The notes under the pieces were generated by a model. That model searched no databases, was not told the DNA's origin, and saw nothing but the letters and a program-made list of their open reading frames with translations. Below, piece by piece: positions 1 to 6,517 of a stretch of DNA of 6,867 nt. Origin of the DNA: DATBMA01 sp036555105. Its GTDB lineage: Bacteria > Actinomycetota > Acidimicrobiia > Spongiisociales > ZC4RG35. The stretch spans positions 1 to 6,867 of the forward strand of contig DATBMA010000053.1 of the NCBI GenBank assembly GCA_036555105.1, given 5' to 3'. Numbering within the stretch: the first letter of the stretch is position 1; each line of letters opens with the position of its first letter. The translations under genes were made by a program, and so were the position numbers.

Positions 1-255
1 AGGGACGCGGGCGGAGCCGAAGACGGTCACCCTTGGCTCCGGGTGTGAGGCAAACGTCCGGAAGGAGTACCGCATCTCCTTGAGGGCGGTGTTGATGAGC
101 TTGAGGTCGCCCCTGCTGGCTTTGTCCCGTTGCAACTTGAGGGCCGTGGTGACCATCTCGGCGATGATGTCGGCGTGGGTGCCGTCGCCGGCAGCCGCCA
201 CCAGCTCCTTGATCATTCGATCCAGGTCGGGATCGCGCAGTTCATAGGAGCGCAC
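1..255 (-). CDS. LOG family protein (TIGR00730-type Rossmann fold), 5' part only
   Basis: This is the N-terminal 85 residues of a LOG-family protein; the rest lies beyond the left edge. Family members are nucleotide 5'-monophosphate phosphoribohydrolases, some of which make cytokinin-type free bases; older annotation calls them lysine decarboxylases. What I see is a helical lead-in with RGDLKLINTALKEMRYSF, then the first beta strand and phosphate loop VTVFGSAR, which is typical of the longer actinobacterial members. The PGGxGTxxE signature would lie outside the window. The frame is open up to an ATG at 483 that has a Shine-Dalgarno, but that would add 76 proline/arginine-rich residues unlike the family. 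I prefer the GTG at 255: it leaves about 7 residues before the conserved DPDLDR segment, and TACGGT lies exactly 6 nt upstream, as expected for a leaderless start. It follows the AAA+ gene on the same strand. The family call is secure, the start is not. Confidence 0.82.
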   Translation of the reverse strand, partial: MRSYELRDPDLDRMIKELVAAAGDGTHADIIAEMVTTALKLQRDKASRGDLKLINTALKEMRYSFRTFASHPEPRVTVFGSARVP

Positions 256-261
256 GGATTC

Positions 262-267
262 ACCGTA
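262..267 (-). promoter_or_regulatory. Possible -10 box (TACGGT) for a leaderless LOG-family start
   Basis: On the minus strand TACGGT is followed by six bases and then GTG at 255. This matches the actinobacterial TANNNT pattern and would put the transcription start on the GTG itself. No -35 hexamer is evident. A chance match is possible; the same 6-nt spacing before dapA makes it more believable. Confidence 0.4.
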
Positions 268-492
268 GCCGGGGGCGCCCAGGTGTCCTCCGCCGGGGCC
301 GAAGGCCCGTTGGGGGAGGTTTGTGCGAAGCACAGGAGGGGGTCTGTGCACTCGGGCAGTCCGTGACCTCGAAACGGAACTGCGGACAGCTGGGTCCCGT
401 GGTTGCAGCGGTTCCTGAACCAAGTCTGGGAATGGGCCCAGGGGTGCTGCTCGGTCGGTCTGACCGCCCCCCTTGGCCGCCATAGCGGCAAT

Positions 493-506
493 CCCCCTCC
501 GGGGGG
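493..506 (-). promoter_or_regulatory. Shine-Dalgarno GGAGGGGG inside a C5/G5 hairpin, before ATG 483
   Basis: On the minus strand GGAGGGGG (500-493) lies 9 nt before the ATG at 483. The bases just 5' of it are a run of C, so five C (506-502) can pair with five G (497-493) around a CGGA loop and bury the ribosome site. If ATG 483 is the real LOG start, the site could be occluded in the mRNA; if the start is GTG 255, the element may be incidental. Confidence 0.35.
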
Positions 507-511
507 ACACA

Positions 512-1510
512 TCAAGTCTTGCCGAATGGAGGCGTCGCCGGTCCCTTCCTGACCACCGCGTTCCACACCGTTTCGTAGTGATCCCGATCGAAGGCGTCCA
601 CATGCGGCAGCACGAACTCTTCCCAGGCTCGCCGCAAGGGGTCGGGGTCGGCGGCGTGGATACGGAGCCCTGTGGGCAGGCGGTCGAGGACGCTGCGGAG
701 GCTGAGCGGGGTCTCCACCCGGGTGGCGGCATCGGGAACCACGAAGGAGGCATTGACCTCCACCGCCAGCCGGCCGATTGCCTCGACGTATGGAGCATTG
801 AGCGACGGATAGCGCCGCTCGAGCATGGCTTCGATCTGGTCGGCGTCTGGGAAGTCCTTCTCCCAGATCACCCACCGGTCGGCGAAAGCTTTGTTGAGGG
901 TTTGGGTGCCGGCGTAGTCACGCAGGTCGGTCGGGTTCATCGTCCCGAAGATGCGAACGTCGGGCCGCAGTCGGACAGTCTCGCCGTTGGGAAGATCGAG
1001 AGCCCCGTAGCGGTCGAGGAGACCGTGGAGGGCGAAGAGGGTCTCGGCTCCTGCCGCGTTCAGCTCCGACAAGTTGAGGAGGGCCGGGCCGCGCAACGCA
1101 CGGGTTATGTCTCCATCCTCCCACCGGCTTTCGGTGCCGCCCTTGCCATCCCCGTGCAAACGGGTGGACCCGATCAGGGTGACGTCTCTCACCTCTCCGG
1201 TGAGGGGGATCCGGTAGTAGGGCAACCCCAGCCGAGCGGCGAACTGCTCGATGTCGTGGTCCTTGCCGGTGCCCATGTGACCGCGCACGGCGAGGTGCAA
1301 TGGCACGAAACCTTCAGGAGCGGACCGCCGCACATGCTCGACTCGAGCGAACCGGTAGAGCATCCCCAGGTCGACGTAATGGGGATCGGGCTCGGGGACC
1401 TTGCCGTTCCGTTGTTGACCGTCCTGGAGGCCCTTCGGAACCGCGAACCTCTCCAGTGTCACCGGTGCCCCGGCCCCGGTCGGATCCTCGAAAACCACCC
1501 CTTCAGGCAT
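512..1510 (-). CDS. MoxR/NorQ-type AAA+ ATPase (AAA_5 class) with altered Walker motifs
   Basis: A 332-residue AAA+ protein of the dynein-related/CbbQ-NirQ-NorQ class. An extension of about 70 residues precedes the ATPase core. The Walker A loop is GHMGTGKD (77-84): the lysine is kept but Asp replaces the usual Ser/Thr. The Walker B region is LLNLSEL (144-150): the catalytic Glu is kept but Ser148 stands where Asp normally coordinates magnesium. Sensor 1 is GTMNP (189-193), a likely arginine finger is Arg212 in ADRW, and TPLSLRSVLDRL (267-278) fits the sensor 2 helix. Known relatives act as hexameric motors with a VWA partner to activate or load metal into enzymes. Here the start overlaps the end of the VWA gene by 8 nt (ATGCCTGA) behind a strong AAGGAGG, so the two are co-translated. 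Whether it hydrolyses ATP is open. The class is clear, the client unknown. Confidence 0.88.
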   Translation of the reverse strand: MPEGVVFEDPTGAGAPVTLERFAVPKGLQDGQQRNGKVPEPDPHYVDLGMLYRFARVEHVRRSAPEGFVPLHLAVRGHMGTGKDHDIEQFAARLGLPYYRIPLTGEVRDVTLIGSTRLHGDGKGGTESRWEDGDITRALRGPALLNLSELNAAGAETLFALHGLLDRYGALDLPNGETVRLRPDVRIFGTMNPTDLRDYAGTQTLNKAFADRWVIWEKDFPDADQIEAMLERRYPSLNAPYVEAIGRLAVEVNASFVVPDAATRVETPLSLRSVLDRLPTGLRIHAADPDPLRRAWEEFVLPHVDAFDRDHYETVWNAVVRKGPATPPFGKT

Positions 1511-3518
1511 TCACCGCCTCCTTCATGCTTCGGACGGGGCGTTGCCACCAGGTGTCGAGGCCCCACAGGGCCAGCCCCCGGCGCAGCGCGCCCCGCGTCC
1601 CATCGATCATCGCTCTGGTCAGTTCCTCTGGCCTGGTCACCACCTCGAAGCGTTGATAGGTGCCGGCGACGGTGTCATCACCGATGCCGATTCCGAGCAC
1701 GATCGTCCCCGATCGCTCGATCGCACGCACCGCGCTTTCGAGGGCCTCCACCGAGCCACGCGTCATCCCGTCCGCCAGCACCACCATGACGCGCACCTGG
1801 GCCCCCAACTTGGCCATGCGCTCGGCGGCGTGGATCAGGTTGAACTCGTCGACGTTGGCGGCGCGCTCGAACATCGACAGCGGTGGTGCGGTCCTCGGAT
1901 CGCGTCTGACCGCGGTGGAGGCGGCGGTGGGCTCGGCGGCGGCGTAGAAGAGGCCGGCCAGCAGATCTTCGGCCTCACGCCATCTGCGTCCGAAGCCCTT
2001 GACCAGATAGTGGTTGACGGTCGAGGTGAGCCGGGCCGCCGCCCCACCCTGGGTGCGGCGAAGTCCGGCGGTGGCCTGGCTGAGGTTGCGGGTGAAGCTC
2101 CACTCGGTGTCCGTCTCCCTGGCGGCGAAGCCGCGGTTGAAGAGAGCCACCTCGAAGTCGACAGTGAGGTCGTCGCAGAGGCGGGCCAATGTGATCGCTC
2201 CCAACACGGCCGCGGCCAAGCCCCATGGGCTTCGACCGGCCCCATCGCCACGCGGCTGAAGCATGCTGGCCGAGGCATCCACCAAGAGGCTGACGGCGTA
2301 TGACCGGCGGGTGGCGGCGGCCCGCCGCTCGTACATTCGCTGGTAAAGGCCTGCACCGATGAAGAGGGCGGCGTGGGGACTGACATCGCCCTGGTCGTAC
2401 CCCGATCGGAGGCCGCGTCGCTGGTTGGCGGCGAACAGCGGGAAGAGCTCACTGGCGACTTGGCGCTGGGCCAGTCCCCAGCGCCGGGCAGCGGCAGCCA
2501 TCGATTGTCGGCCTTCCGCGGAGAAACGGGCGAAGGCGGAAGGCACCTGTTCGAGGACCAACTTGCCTCCCATGCCGGTGGGGAGATAGACGACTGGCGC
2601 TTGGCTCACCCTCAGCAGTTGGTCGGTGGAGGCATCATTCGCCAGCTCGGCCGGGCCCTTCCTCTCCGAGTCGGCCGTGGCGGCCATCGGCACCCGCTTG
2701 GTGGTTTCGTATCCCTCGAGGTCGTGGACGATCGGGCTTATCAACCGCACCCGGTCGAGGTCCTCCGTCGCCTCGTTGGCTTCCCGTCGCTCCGAGGCAA
2801 GCGAGGCGGCGGGCGCGTCCCGCCCCCTCTCGGCTATCAGCCCGTGCCGGCGGGCGCTCTCCATGAGCTCAAGGGCAATGGGAAGCAACTCGGTGGCGTT
2901 GGGGGCGGCTGCAGCTCGATCGAGGAGGGGAAGCGACTCCCGCAACACCAGGGTCACCTGGGGGTCGGCCCGGCTCTCGATGAACGACATGTCGAGATGG
3001 CGGGCGGCACCAAGAAAGCAGCCGATCACGAACTGGCTCAGGGCTCCGCTGACCCCGATCGCGGCTCCGAGAGCCGCCCGGTAAAGGTCACCAAGAACGG
3101 ATCGAGCCCCCTGGTAACGCCGGAGCGCCTGGGTCTCCTGGCGACCGTCCTCGAGTGCGAAGAAGAGGGTGGTGGCGACCGGGCCGGCCTTCTCCAGCTG
3201 ATCGATCAGCTCCTGGTCGAGGTCGGTAGACACCAGGTGGAGCACCTCATGGAGGGCCGATGCAATCGCCATCTCATCAGGTGTGACCGGGGCACCCCGC
3301 ACCGCGGCAGCCTGAAACAGGCGGGGGTCGACCACGACTTCGTCCTCACTGGCGGCCGCCACCGAGCCGAGGAGGACGGTGAGATGGTCGTTGCCAGACA
3401 AGGTGCGGGCGAACCGGGTCACCGCCGGCGCCACCCGCTGATAGCGCGCCACCACCGCCTCGATCGGCTGAGCGGCTTCAGGGAAAAGAGTGGGCAGGCG
3501 GTAGAGGCGCTCGGGCAC
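1503..3518 (-). CDS. VWA-domain protein with N-terminal HExxH motif, partner of the AAA+ ATPase
   Basis: About 671 residues in the CobT/NorD-like mould. Counting from the GTG at 3518, the N-terminal part has HEVLH at 90-94 and an ALEDGR segment at 121-126. The first is a zincin-type metal motif, the second a possible further acidic ligand. The middle (about 230-300) is polar and probably flexible. The C-terminal VWA domain has a MIDAS motif DASAS at 414-418 after a hydrophobic strand, and a later strand VVLADG with Asp583; NVDEF before it resembles the NVDG stretch of CobT/NorD proteins. There is no signal peptide or membrane segment, so it should be cytoplasmic. VWA proteins of this kind usually act as the adaptor that brings a MoxR-type motor to its client. 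The frame also has starts at GTG 3536, ATG 3566 and ATG 3581. I chose 3518 because A/T-ending codons are frequent upstream of it and the upper starts run into the divergent gene's promoter. Confidence 0.85.
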   Translation of the reverse strand: MPERLYRLPTLFPEAAQPIEAVVARYQRVAPAVTRFARTLSGNDHLTVLLGSVAAASEDEVVVDPRLFQAAAVRGAPVTPDEMAIASALHEVLHLVSTDLDQELIDQLEKAGPVATTLFFALEDGRQETQALRRYQGARSVLGDLYRAALGAAIGVSGALSQFVIGCFLGAARHLDMSFIESRADPQVTLVLRESLPLLDRAAAAPNATELLPIALELMESARRHGLIAERGRDAPAASLASERREANEATEDLDRVRLISPIVHDLEGYETTKRVPMAATADSERKGPAELANDASTDQLLRVSQAPVVYLPTGMGGKLVLEQVPSAFARFSAEGRQSMAAAARRWGLAQRQVASELFPLFAANQRRGLRSGYDQGDVSPHAALFIGAGLYQRMYERRAAATRRSYAVSLLVDASASMLQPRGDGAGRSPWGLAAAVLGAITLARLCDDLTVDFEVALFNRGFAARETDTEWSFTRNLSQATAGLRRTQGGAAARLTSTVNHYLVKGFGRRWREAEDLLAGLFYAAAEPTAASTAVRRDPRTAPPLSMFERAANVDEFNLIHAAERMAKLGAQVRVMVVLADGMTRGSVEALESAVRAIERSGTIVLGIGIGDDTVAGTYQRFEVVTRPEELTRAMIDGTRGALRRGLALWGLDTWWQRPVRSMKEAVNA
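1517..1523 (-). promoter_or_regulatory. Ribosome binding site AAGGAGG for the AAA+ gene
   Basis: AAGGAGG on the minus strand ends 6 nt before the ATG at 1510. It lies inside the last codons of the VWA gene. With the 8-nt overlap of the two reading frames, it fixes the AAA+ start and indicates coupled translation in a set ratio with the VWA partner. Confidence 0.8.
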
Positions 3519-3560
3519 AGCCGCCCATTGTCTCACGCCGGCACGGCTCCGGCCTCCTCG

Positions 3561-3566
3561 TAACAT
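3561..3566 (+). promoter_or_regulatory. Probable -10 box (TAACAT) for the M16 peptidase-dapB pair
   Basis: TAACAT matches TANNNT and ends 9 nt before the ATG at 3576. There is no Shine-Dalgarno before that ATG, and an in-frame TAA at 3561-3563 excludes any earlier start, so a leaderless or near-leaderless mRNA is likely. No -35 hexamer is visible. A spaced inverted repeat GCCGG-N7-CCGGC (3537-3553) lies just upstream and could be an operator, though such repeats are common in GC-rich DNA. Confidence 0.5.
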
Positions 3567-3575
3567 TGCGCCCCG

Positions 3576-4829
3576 ATGCATTACCGCCTTTCACGACTTC
3601 CCAACGGCCTGCGGGTCATCTCCGAAGAGATGCCATCGGTGCGCTCGATCGCAATCGGAGCGTGGATCGACACCGGCACCCGGGACGAGCTCAGCAATGA
3701 AGCGGGCGCCTCCCACTTCCTCGAGCACCTCCTGTTCAAAGGGACCGAGAAGTACAGTGCCAGGGACATCTCCGACACCTTCGATGCGATCGGGGCGGAG
3801 TCGAACGCTTTCACCTCGAAGGATCACACCTGTTTTTGGGCACGCCTGCTCGATCAGGACCTCCCGGTAGGAATGGAGTTGCTGGCGGAGATGCTGCAAC
3901 GGCCCGCCTTCCGCCCGGCCGAGATCGACTCGGAGCGCCAGGTGGTGATCGAGGAGATCAATATGAACGAGGACGATCCGTCCGACCTTGCCTTCGAGGA
4001 GTTCACCCAGGCCGTCTTCAAGGATCATCCCCTGGAGCTGCCGGTGCTCGGCACCAGGGAGTCGATCAGGGCCATGACCAGAGACGATGTCCACGGCTAT
4101 TGGAAGCGGCGCTACGGAGTGGGGTCGACGGTGGTCGCCCTCTCAGGGTCGATCGATCACGAGCAGGCGGTGGGGTTGGTAGGCGACCTATTCGCCGACT
4201 GGTCGGGTGACGACGTCCTCGATCACGAGTACCAGGCCCTGCACGTGTCACCTCACACCCGGGTCGTCCACCGCGACACTGAGCAGGCGCATATCGTCAT
4301 CGGTGGAGGCGGCCTAGAGCGCTCTGACGAGAGGCGCTTCGCCTTCGATCTGCTCCATCACATCCTTGGGGGCGGTATGTCGTCGCGCTTGTTCGTGACG
4401 ATCCGTGAGGAACGAGGCCTCGCATACGCGGTCTACAGCTTTCGCACCGCCCACGCCGATGCCGGAGCTTGGGGGGTCTACGTCGGCACCACCCCGGCTC
4501 AGACCGACGTCTGCCTCGATCTGGTGGCGGAGGAGATCAACAAGGTGGCGACCGAAGGGGTCACCGAAGACGAGTTGCAGCGTGCCAAGGGCAGTCTGCG
4601 CGGCTCGCTCGCCCTGGCGATGGAGGATCCCAACAGCCGCATGGTGCGGCTGGGTCGTGATGAGCTGGCCGGGGCGCCGCACCTGTCGGTGGACGAGCGC
4701 ATCGCCAAGCTCGATGCGGTCACCACGGCCGATGTCCTCGAGGTGGCGAGCGCATTGCTGACCGGCCCCAAAGTGATCGGGGCCGTAGGTCCGTTCGCCA
4801 TCGACTACCTCGACCGCTGGGTGGCGTGA
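3576..4829 (+). CDS. M16 family zinc metallopeptidase (PepR / processing-peptidase type)
   Basis: A 417-residue single-chain M16B-type peptidase of usual length. The inverted zincin motif is HFLEH at 47-51, where His47 and His51 bind zinc and Glu50 is the catalytic base. Glu127 in VVIEEI supplies the third ligand, 76 residues after His51 as in mitochondrial processing peptidase beta subunits. The second, inactive half carries ILGGGMSSRLF (263-273) and EERGLAYAVYSF (278-289), the conserved Arg/Tyr substrate-binding region. The enzyme should be cytoplasmic; I see no signal sequence. It probably degrades or trims peptides, but its natural substrate is not known. Its stop overlaps the dapB start by 4 nt (GTGA), so the two are translationally coupled, although nothing links their functions directly. 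Start: ATG 3576 is the only option after an in-frame TAA, and the MHYRLSRLPNGLRV opening is typical of the family. Confidence 0.95.
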   Translation: MHYRLSRLPNGLRVISEEMPSVRSIAIGAWIDTGTRDELSNEAGASHFLEHLLFKGTEKYSARDISDTFDAIGAESNAFTSKDHTCFWARLLDQDLPVGMELLAEMLQRPAFRPAEIDSERQVVIEEINMNEDDPSDLAFEEFTQAVFKDHPLELPVLGTRESIRAMTRDDVHGYWKRRYGVGSTVVALSGSIDHEQAVGLVGDLFADWSGDDVLDHEYQALHVSPHTRVVHRDTEQAHIVIGGGGLERSDERRFAFDLLHHILGGGMSSRLFVTIREERGLAYAVYSFRTAHADAGAWGVYVGTTPAQTDVCLDLVAEEINKVATEGVTEDELQRAKGSLRGSLALAMEDPNSRMVRLGRDELAGAPHLSVDERIAKLDAVTTADVLEVASALLTGPKVIGAVGPFAIDYLDRWVA

Positions 4830-5548
4830 CCAAGGTCGGTGTCTCCGGGGCGGCAGGGCGGATGGGAACGCTGGCGTGCGCCGCCATCGAGGAGGCGGAG
4901 GGGTTGGAGCTGGCGGCTCGCTACTCGCCGGGCCGTGGCTTCGACGACCCCGGAGTGATGGCCGGCTGCGACGTGATCCTCGAGCTGACTCGTCCGGATG
5001 TCGTCATGGCCAACGCCGCGTTGTGGCGAGGCCTGGACGCCCACTGCGTGATTGGCACCTCAGGATTCGACGAGGCGCGGATAGAAGAGCTGAGGGAGAT
5101 CTGGGGAGAGGGACCGCCCAACTGCCTCGTGGTCCCCAATTTCTCGCTGGGGGCGACGCTGCTGTTGCGGCTGGCGGAAGAGGCCGGCCCCTACTTCAGG
5201 GCAGCGGAGGTGGTGGAGATGCACCACGACCAGAAAGCCGATGCCCCCTCAGGGACGGCGCTGGCGGCGGCTGCCCGGCTGGCACCCCATGGGACGAGGG
5301 CAACCGAGTCCACCGAGTCGATCGCCGGTGCCCGCGGGGCGGGGATGGGGGAGGTGAGAGTTCACTCGGTACGGCTGCCAGGGGTGTTGGCACGACACGA
5401 GGTTCTGCTCGGCAATCCCGGAGAGGTCCTCACCATCCGCCACGACACCCTTGATCGGTCAGCCTTCATTCCCGGAATCCTGCTCGCGCTGAGCGGCGTG
5501 GCCGGGCTGCCGGGCGGGGTGACGGTGGGACTGGAAGCTGTGCTCTAA
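4826..5548 (+). CDS. dapB: 4-hydroxy-tetrahydrodipicolinate reductase
   Basis: DapB reduces 4-hydroxy-tetrahydrodipicolinate with NAD(P)H in the diaminopimelate/lysine pathway, which feeds peptidoglycan and protein synthesis. The 240-residue length is normal. The Rossmann loop is GAAGRMG at 8-14. GTSG (77-80) and PNFSLG (104-109) are the conserved cofactor/substrate segments. The catalytic signature EMHHDQKADAPSGTA runs from 131 to 145, with His133-His134, the proton donor Lys137 and the DAPSGTA substrate loop. GNPGE and LTIRHD in the C-terminal part also match the family. The DFT motif after the third strand reads ELT (53-55), a mild variation. It starts with GTG inside the stop of the M16 gene (GTGA overlap), with no strong ribosome site of its own, so translation probably depends on the upstream gene. 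Transcription should end at the hairpin 8 nt downstream. Confidence 0.96.
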   Translation: MTKVGVSGAAGRMGTLACAAIEEAEGLELAARYSPGRGFDDPGVMAGCDVILELTRPDVVMANAALWRGLDAHCVIGTSGFDEARIEELREIWGEGPPNCLVVPNFSLGATLLLRLAEEAGPYFRAAEVVEMHHDQKADAPSGTALAAAARLAPHGTRATESTESIAGARGAGMGEVRVHSVRLPGVLARHEVLLGNPGEVLTIRHDTLDRSAFIPGILLALSGVAGLPGGVTVGLEAVL

Positions 5549-5555
5549 GAGAGAT

Positions 5556-5607
5556 CGTTCTGGCGCGGGATCATGCCCCTATCGCGGCACATCCCCGCGC
5601 CAGAACG
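5556..5607. terminator. Long hairpin terminator between convergent dapB and thioredoxin genes
   Basis: Fourteen bases at 5556-5569 pair perfectly with 5594-5607. The inner part can continue after small bulges (AT with AT, then TGCC with GGCA), giving a stem of about 20 pairs with a short terminal loop. On the plus strand it is followed by GGGTTTTGG, a short weak T-tract; on the minus strand only GATCTCTCTTA follows. It fills most of the 71-nt gap between two converging stop codons, so it may stop transcription from both sides or at least protect both 3' ends. Confidence 0.75.
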
Positions 5608-5619
5608 GGGTTTTGGTGG

Positions 5620-6462
5620 TCAAAAAAGCGCGTTGGCGAGGCGGCGGCGGAATCGAGCCGTGAGCTCGTGCTCGGGGCCAAGCAACTCGAACACATCCAG
5701 CATCAGAATTCGAGCCTCGTCCTGACTCGGGTCACCCGATTCGATGAGTTCGATCGCGGTCTCCAGGCTCTGGTCGAAGCCGCCGTCGGCGGCGGCGCGA
5801 CGGGCGGAGTCGAGGCGGCTGCCGTCCAGCTCAGCCGGGTCGATCCCCAGAACCCTGGCGGCAGCCTTCATTCGATTCACCTCGGCCGTGGGAGAGAGGG
5901 ATGCGAGCACGGTCTCGGCATCCGAACCAGCCCGGCGATCGATGAGGAGGCTGGCGAGTGACAGCCCTGCCTCTTCGTTGGTCGGCTCTTCGGTAATCAA
6001 TTCCCGCAGCAACGTCTCGGCCTGCTCGAACTCGCCTCGGTCTGCGAGGGACATGGCGTCTTGGACTCGAGAGTCCCCGATCTGGGGAACGATGCCGGCG
6101 ATGAACTGCCGGAAAGCCGACTCGGGAATGGCTCCCGTGAACGTCGACACTGGTGATCCATCGCGGAACGCGATGACGGTCGGGATGCTCTGGACTCGGA
6201 AGGCCGCCTGCAGGCGCGGGTTGGCGTCGACATCGACCTTGGCCAGGTCGAAGCCCGCCTCTGGTTCGTTCGCCACCTTCTCCATCACCGGGGTGAGCAT
6301 CCTGCAGGGTGGGCACCAATCCGCCCAGAAGTCCACCACCACCGGGACCTGGCGGGAACGCTCGATCACCTGGGTGGCGAAATCCGCCTCGTTGACCTCG
6401 ATTACCGGCACGGCATTGAGGCTAACGCCCGAGCTGCGGCCGAAAATTCCGGCACGGTCCAT
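5620..6462 (-). CDS. Thioredoxin-TPR protein, CnoX/YbbN-like co-chaperone
   Basis: A 280-residue protein with an N-terminal thioredoxin fold and a C-terminal TPR region, the layout of CnoX (YbbN). Known CnoX proteins hold unfolded clients, hand them to GroEL or DnaK and protect them under oxidative (HOCl) stress. The thioredoxin domain spans about 18-125. Its active site is WCPPC with Cys50 and Cys53, so a redox-active pair is present, with Pro in place of the Gly of classical thioredoxin WCGPC. SIPT carries the cis-proline (Pro94). From about 132 to 275 there are helical repeats: the first (about 133-165, RGEFEQAETLLRELI) and second (about 166-190) read as TPRs, followed by a more divergent helical tail. 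The opening MDRAGIFGRSSGVSLNAV resembles actinobacterial homologues, which supports ATG 6462 although no Shine-Dalgarno is visible; GTG 6411 is an alternative. It lies between dapB and dapA in the opposite orientation. Confidence 0.9.
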   Translation of the reverse strand: MDRAGIFGRSSGVSLNAVPVIEVNEADFATQVIERSRQVPVVVDFWADWCPPCRMLTPVMEKVANEPEAGFDLAKVDVDANPRLQAAFRVQSIPTVIAFRDGSPVSTFTGAIPESAFRQFIAGIVPQIGDSRVQDAMSLADRGEFEQAETLLRELITEEPTNEEAGLSLASLLIDRRAGSDAETVLASLSPTAEVNRMKAAARVLGIDPAELDGSRLDSARRAAADGGFDQSLETAIELIESGDPSQDEARILMLDVFELLGPEHELTARFRRRLANALF

Positions 6463-6489
6463 CTGGAAGGGAACCGCCGACCGGGTGAG

Positions 6490-6517
6490 TACTCAGTTCT
6501 CAGTACTCAGTACTCAG
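6490..6517. repeat. Tandem heptamer array, four copies of TACTCAG
   Basis: Four adjacent 7-nt units: TACTCAG, TTCTCAG, TACTCAG, TACTCAG, with one substitution in the second. The array begins 28 nt upstream of the thioredoxin start codon, so it overlaps where that gene's promoter or leader should be. Its left end runs into the palindrome TGAGTACTCA (6486-6495). Gain or loss of a unit would change spacing by 7 nt. Confidence 0.85.

Larger units (their letters stand above)
256..511 (-). other. Spacer between the AAA+ and LOG genes, or a low-quality N-terminal extension
   Basis: These 256 nt lie between the AAA+ stop and the GTG preferred for the LOG gene. They stay open in the LOG frame from an ATG at 483, so an automatic caller may include them. 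The encoded residues are rich in Pro, Arg and Gly with no recognisable motif. By hand count about 23 of 60 codons here (480-301) end in A or T, against about 11 of 81 in the conserved LOG part, so it does not look like native coding sequence. Two small inverted repeats are present: TGTGC-GAA-GCACA at 322-334 and CGGTC-ggtct-GACCG at 452-466. Neither has a T-tract, so I do not call a terminator. Confidence 0.5.

Noticed and set aside
322..334. TGTGC-GAA-GCACA hairpin considered as a terminator between the AAA+ and LOG genes
   Set aside because: Only five pairs and no T-tract on either strand; the surrounding genes are co-directional and closely spaced.
213..875. A 220-codon minus-strand frame overlapping the AAA+ and LOG genes in another register
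   Set aside because: Arg/Pro-rich translation with no motif; it overlaps both real genes out of frame.
473..1789. A 438-codon plus-strand open frame opposite the AAA+ gene and the end of the VWA gene
   Set aside because: It runs antisense to two clearly conserved genes, has no recognisable motif, and is explained by high third-position G+C removing stops on the opposite strand.
3528..3533. TTGTCT as a -35 element for the M16 promoter
   Set aside because: It lies 27 nt from the -10 box, too far for a normal 16-18 nt spacer.
2373..3563. A 396-codon plus-strand open frame opposite the VWA gene
   Set aside because: Same cause: antisense to a conserved coding region, no family resemblance, composition typical of a shadow frame.
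6394..6411. TAGCCT seven bases before GTG 6411 as a leaderless start of the thioredoxin gene
   Set aside because: The upstream residues (FGRSSGVSLNAV) resemble the N-termini of actinobacterial homologues, so ATG 6462 is more likely; the TANNNT match may be chance.
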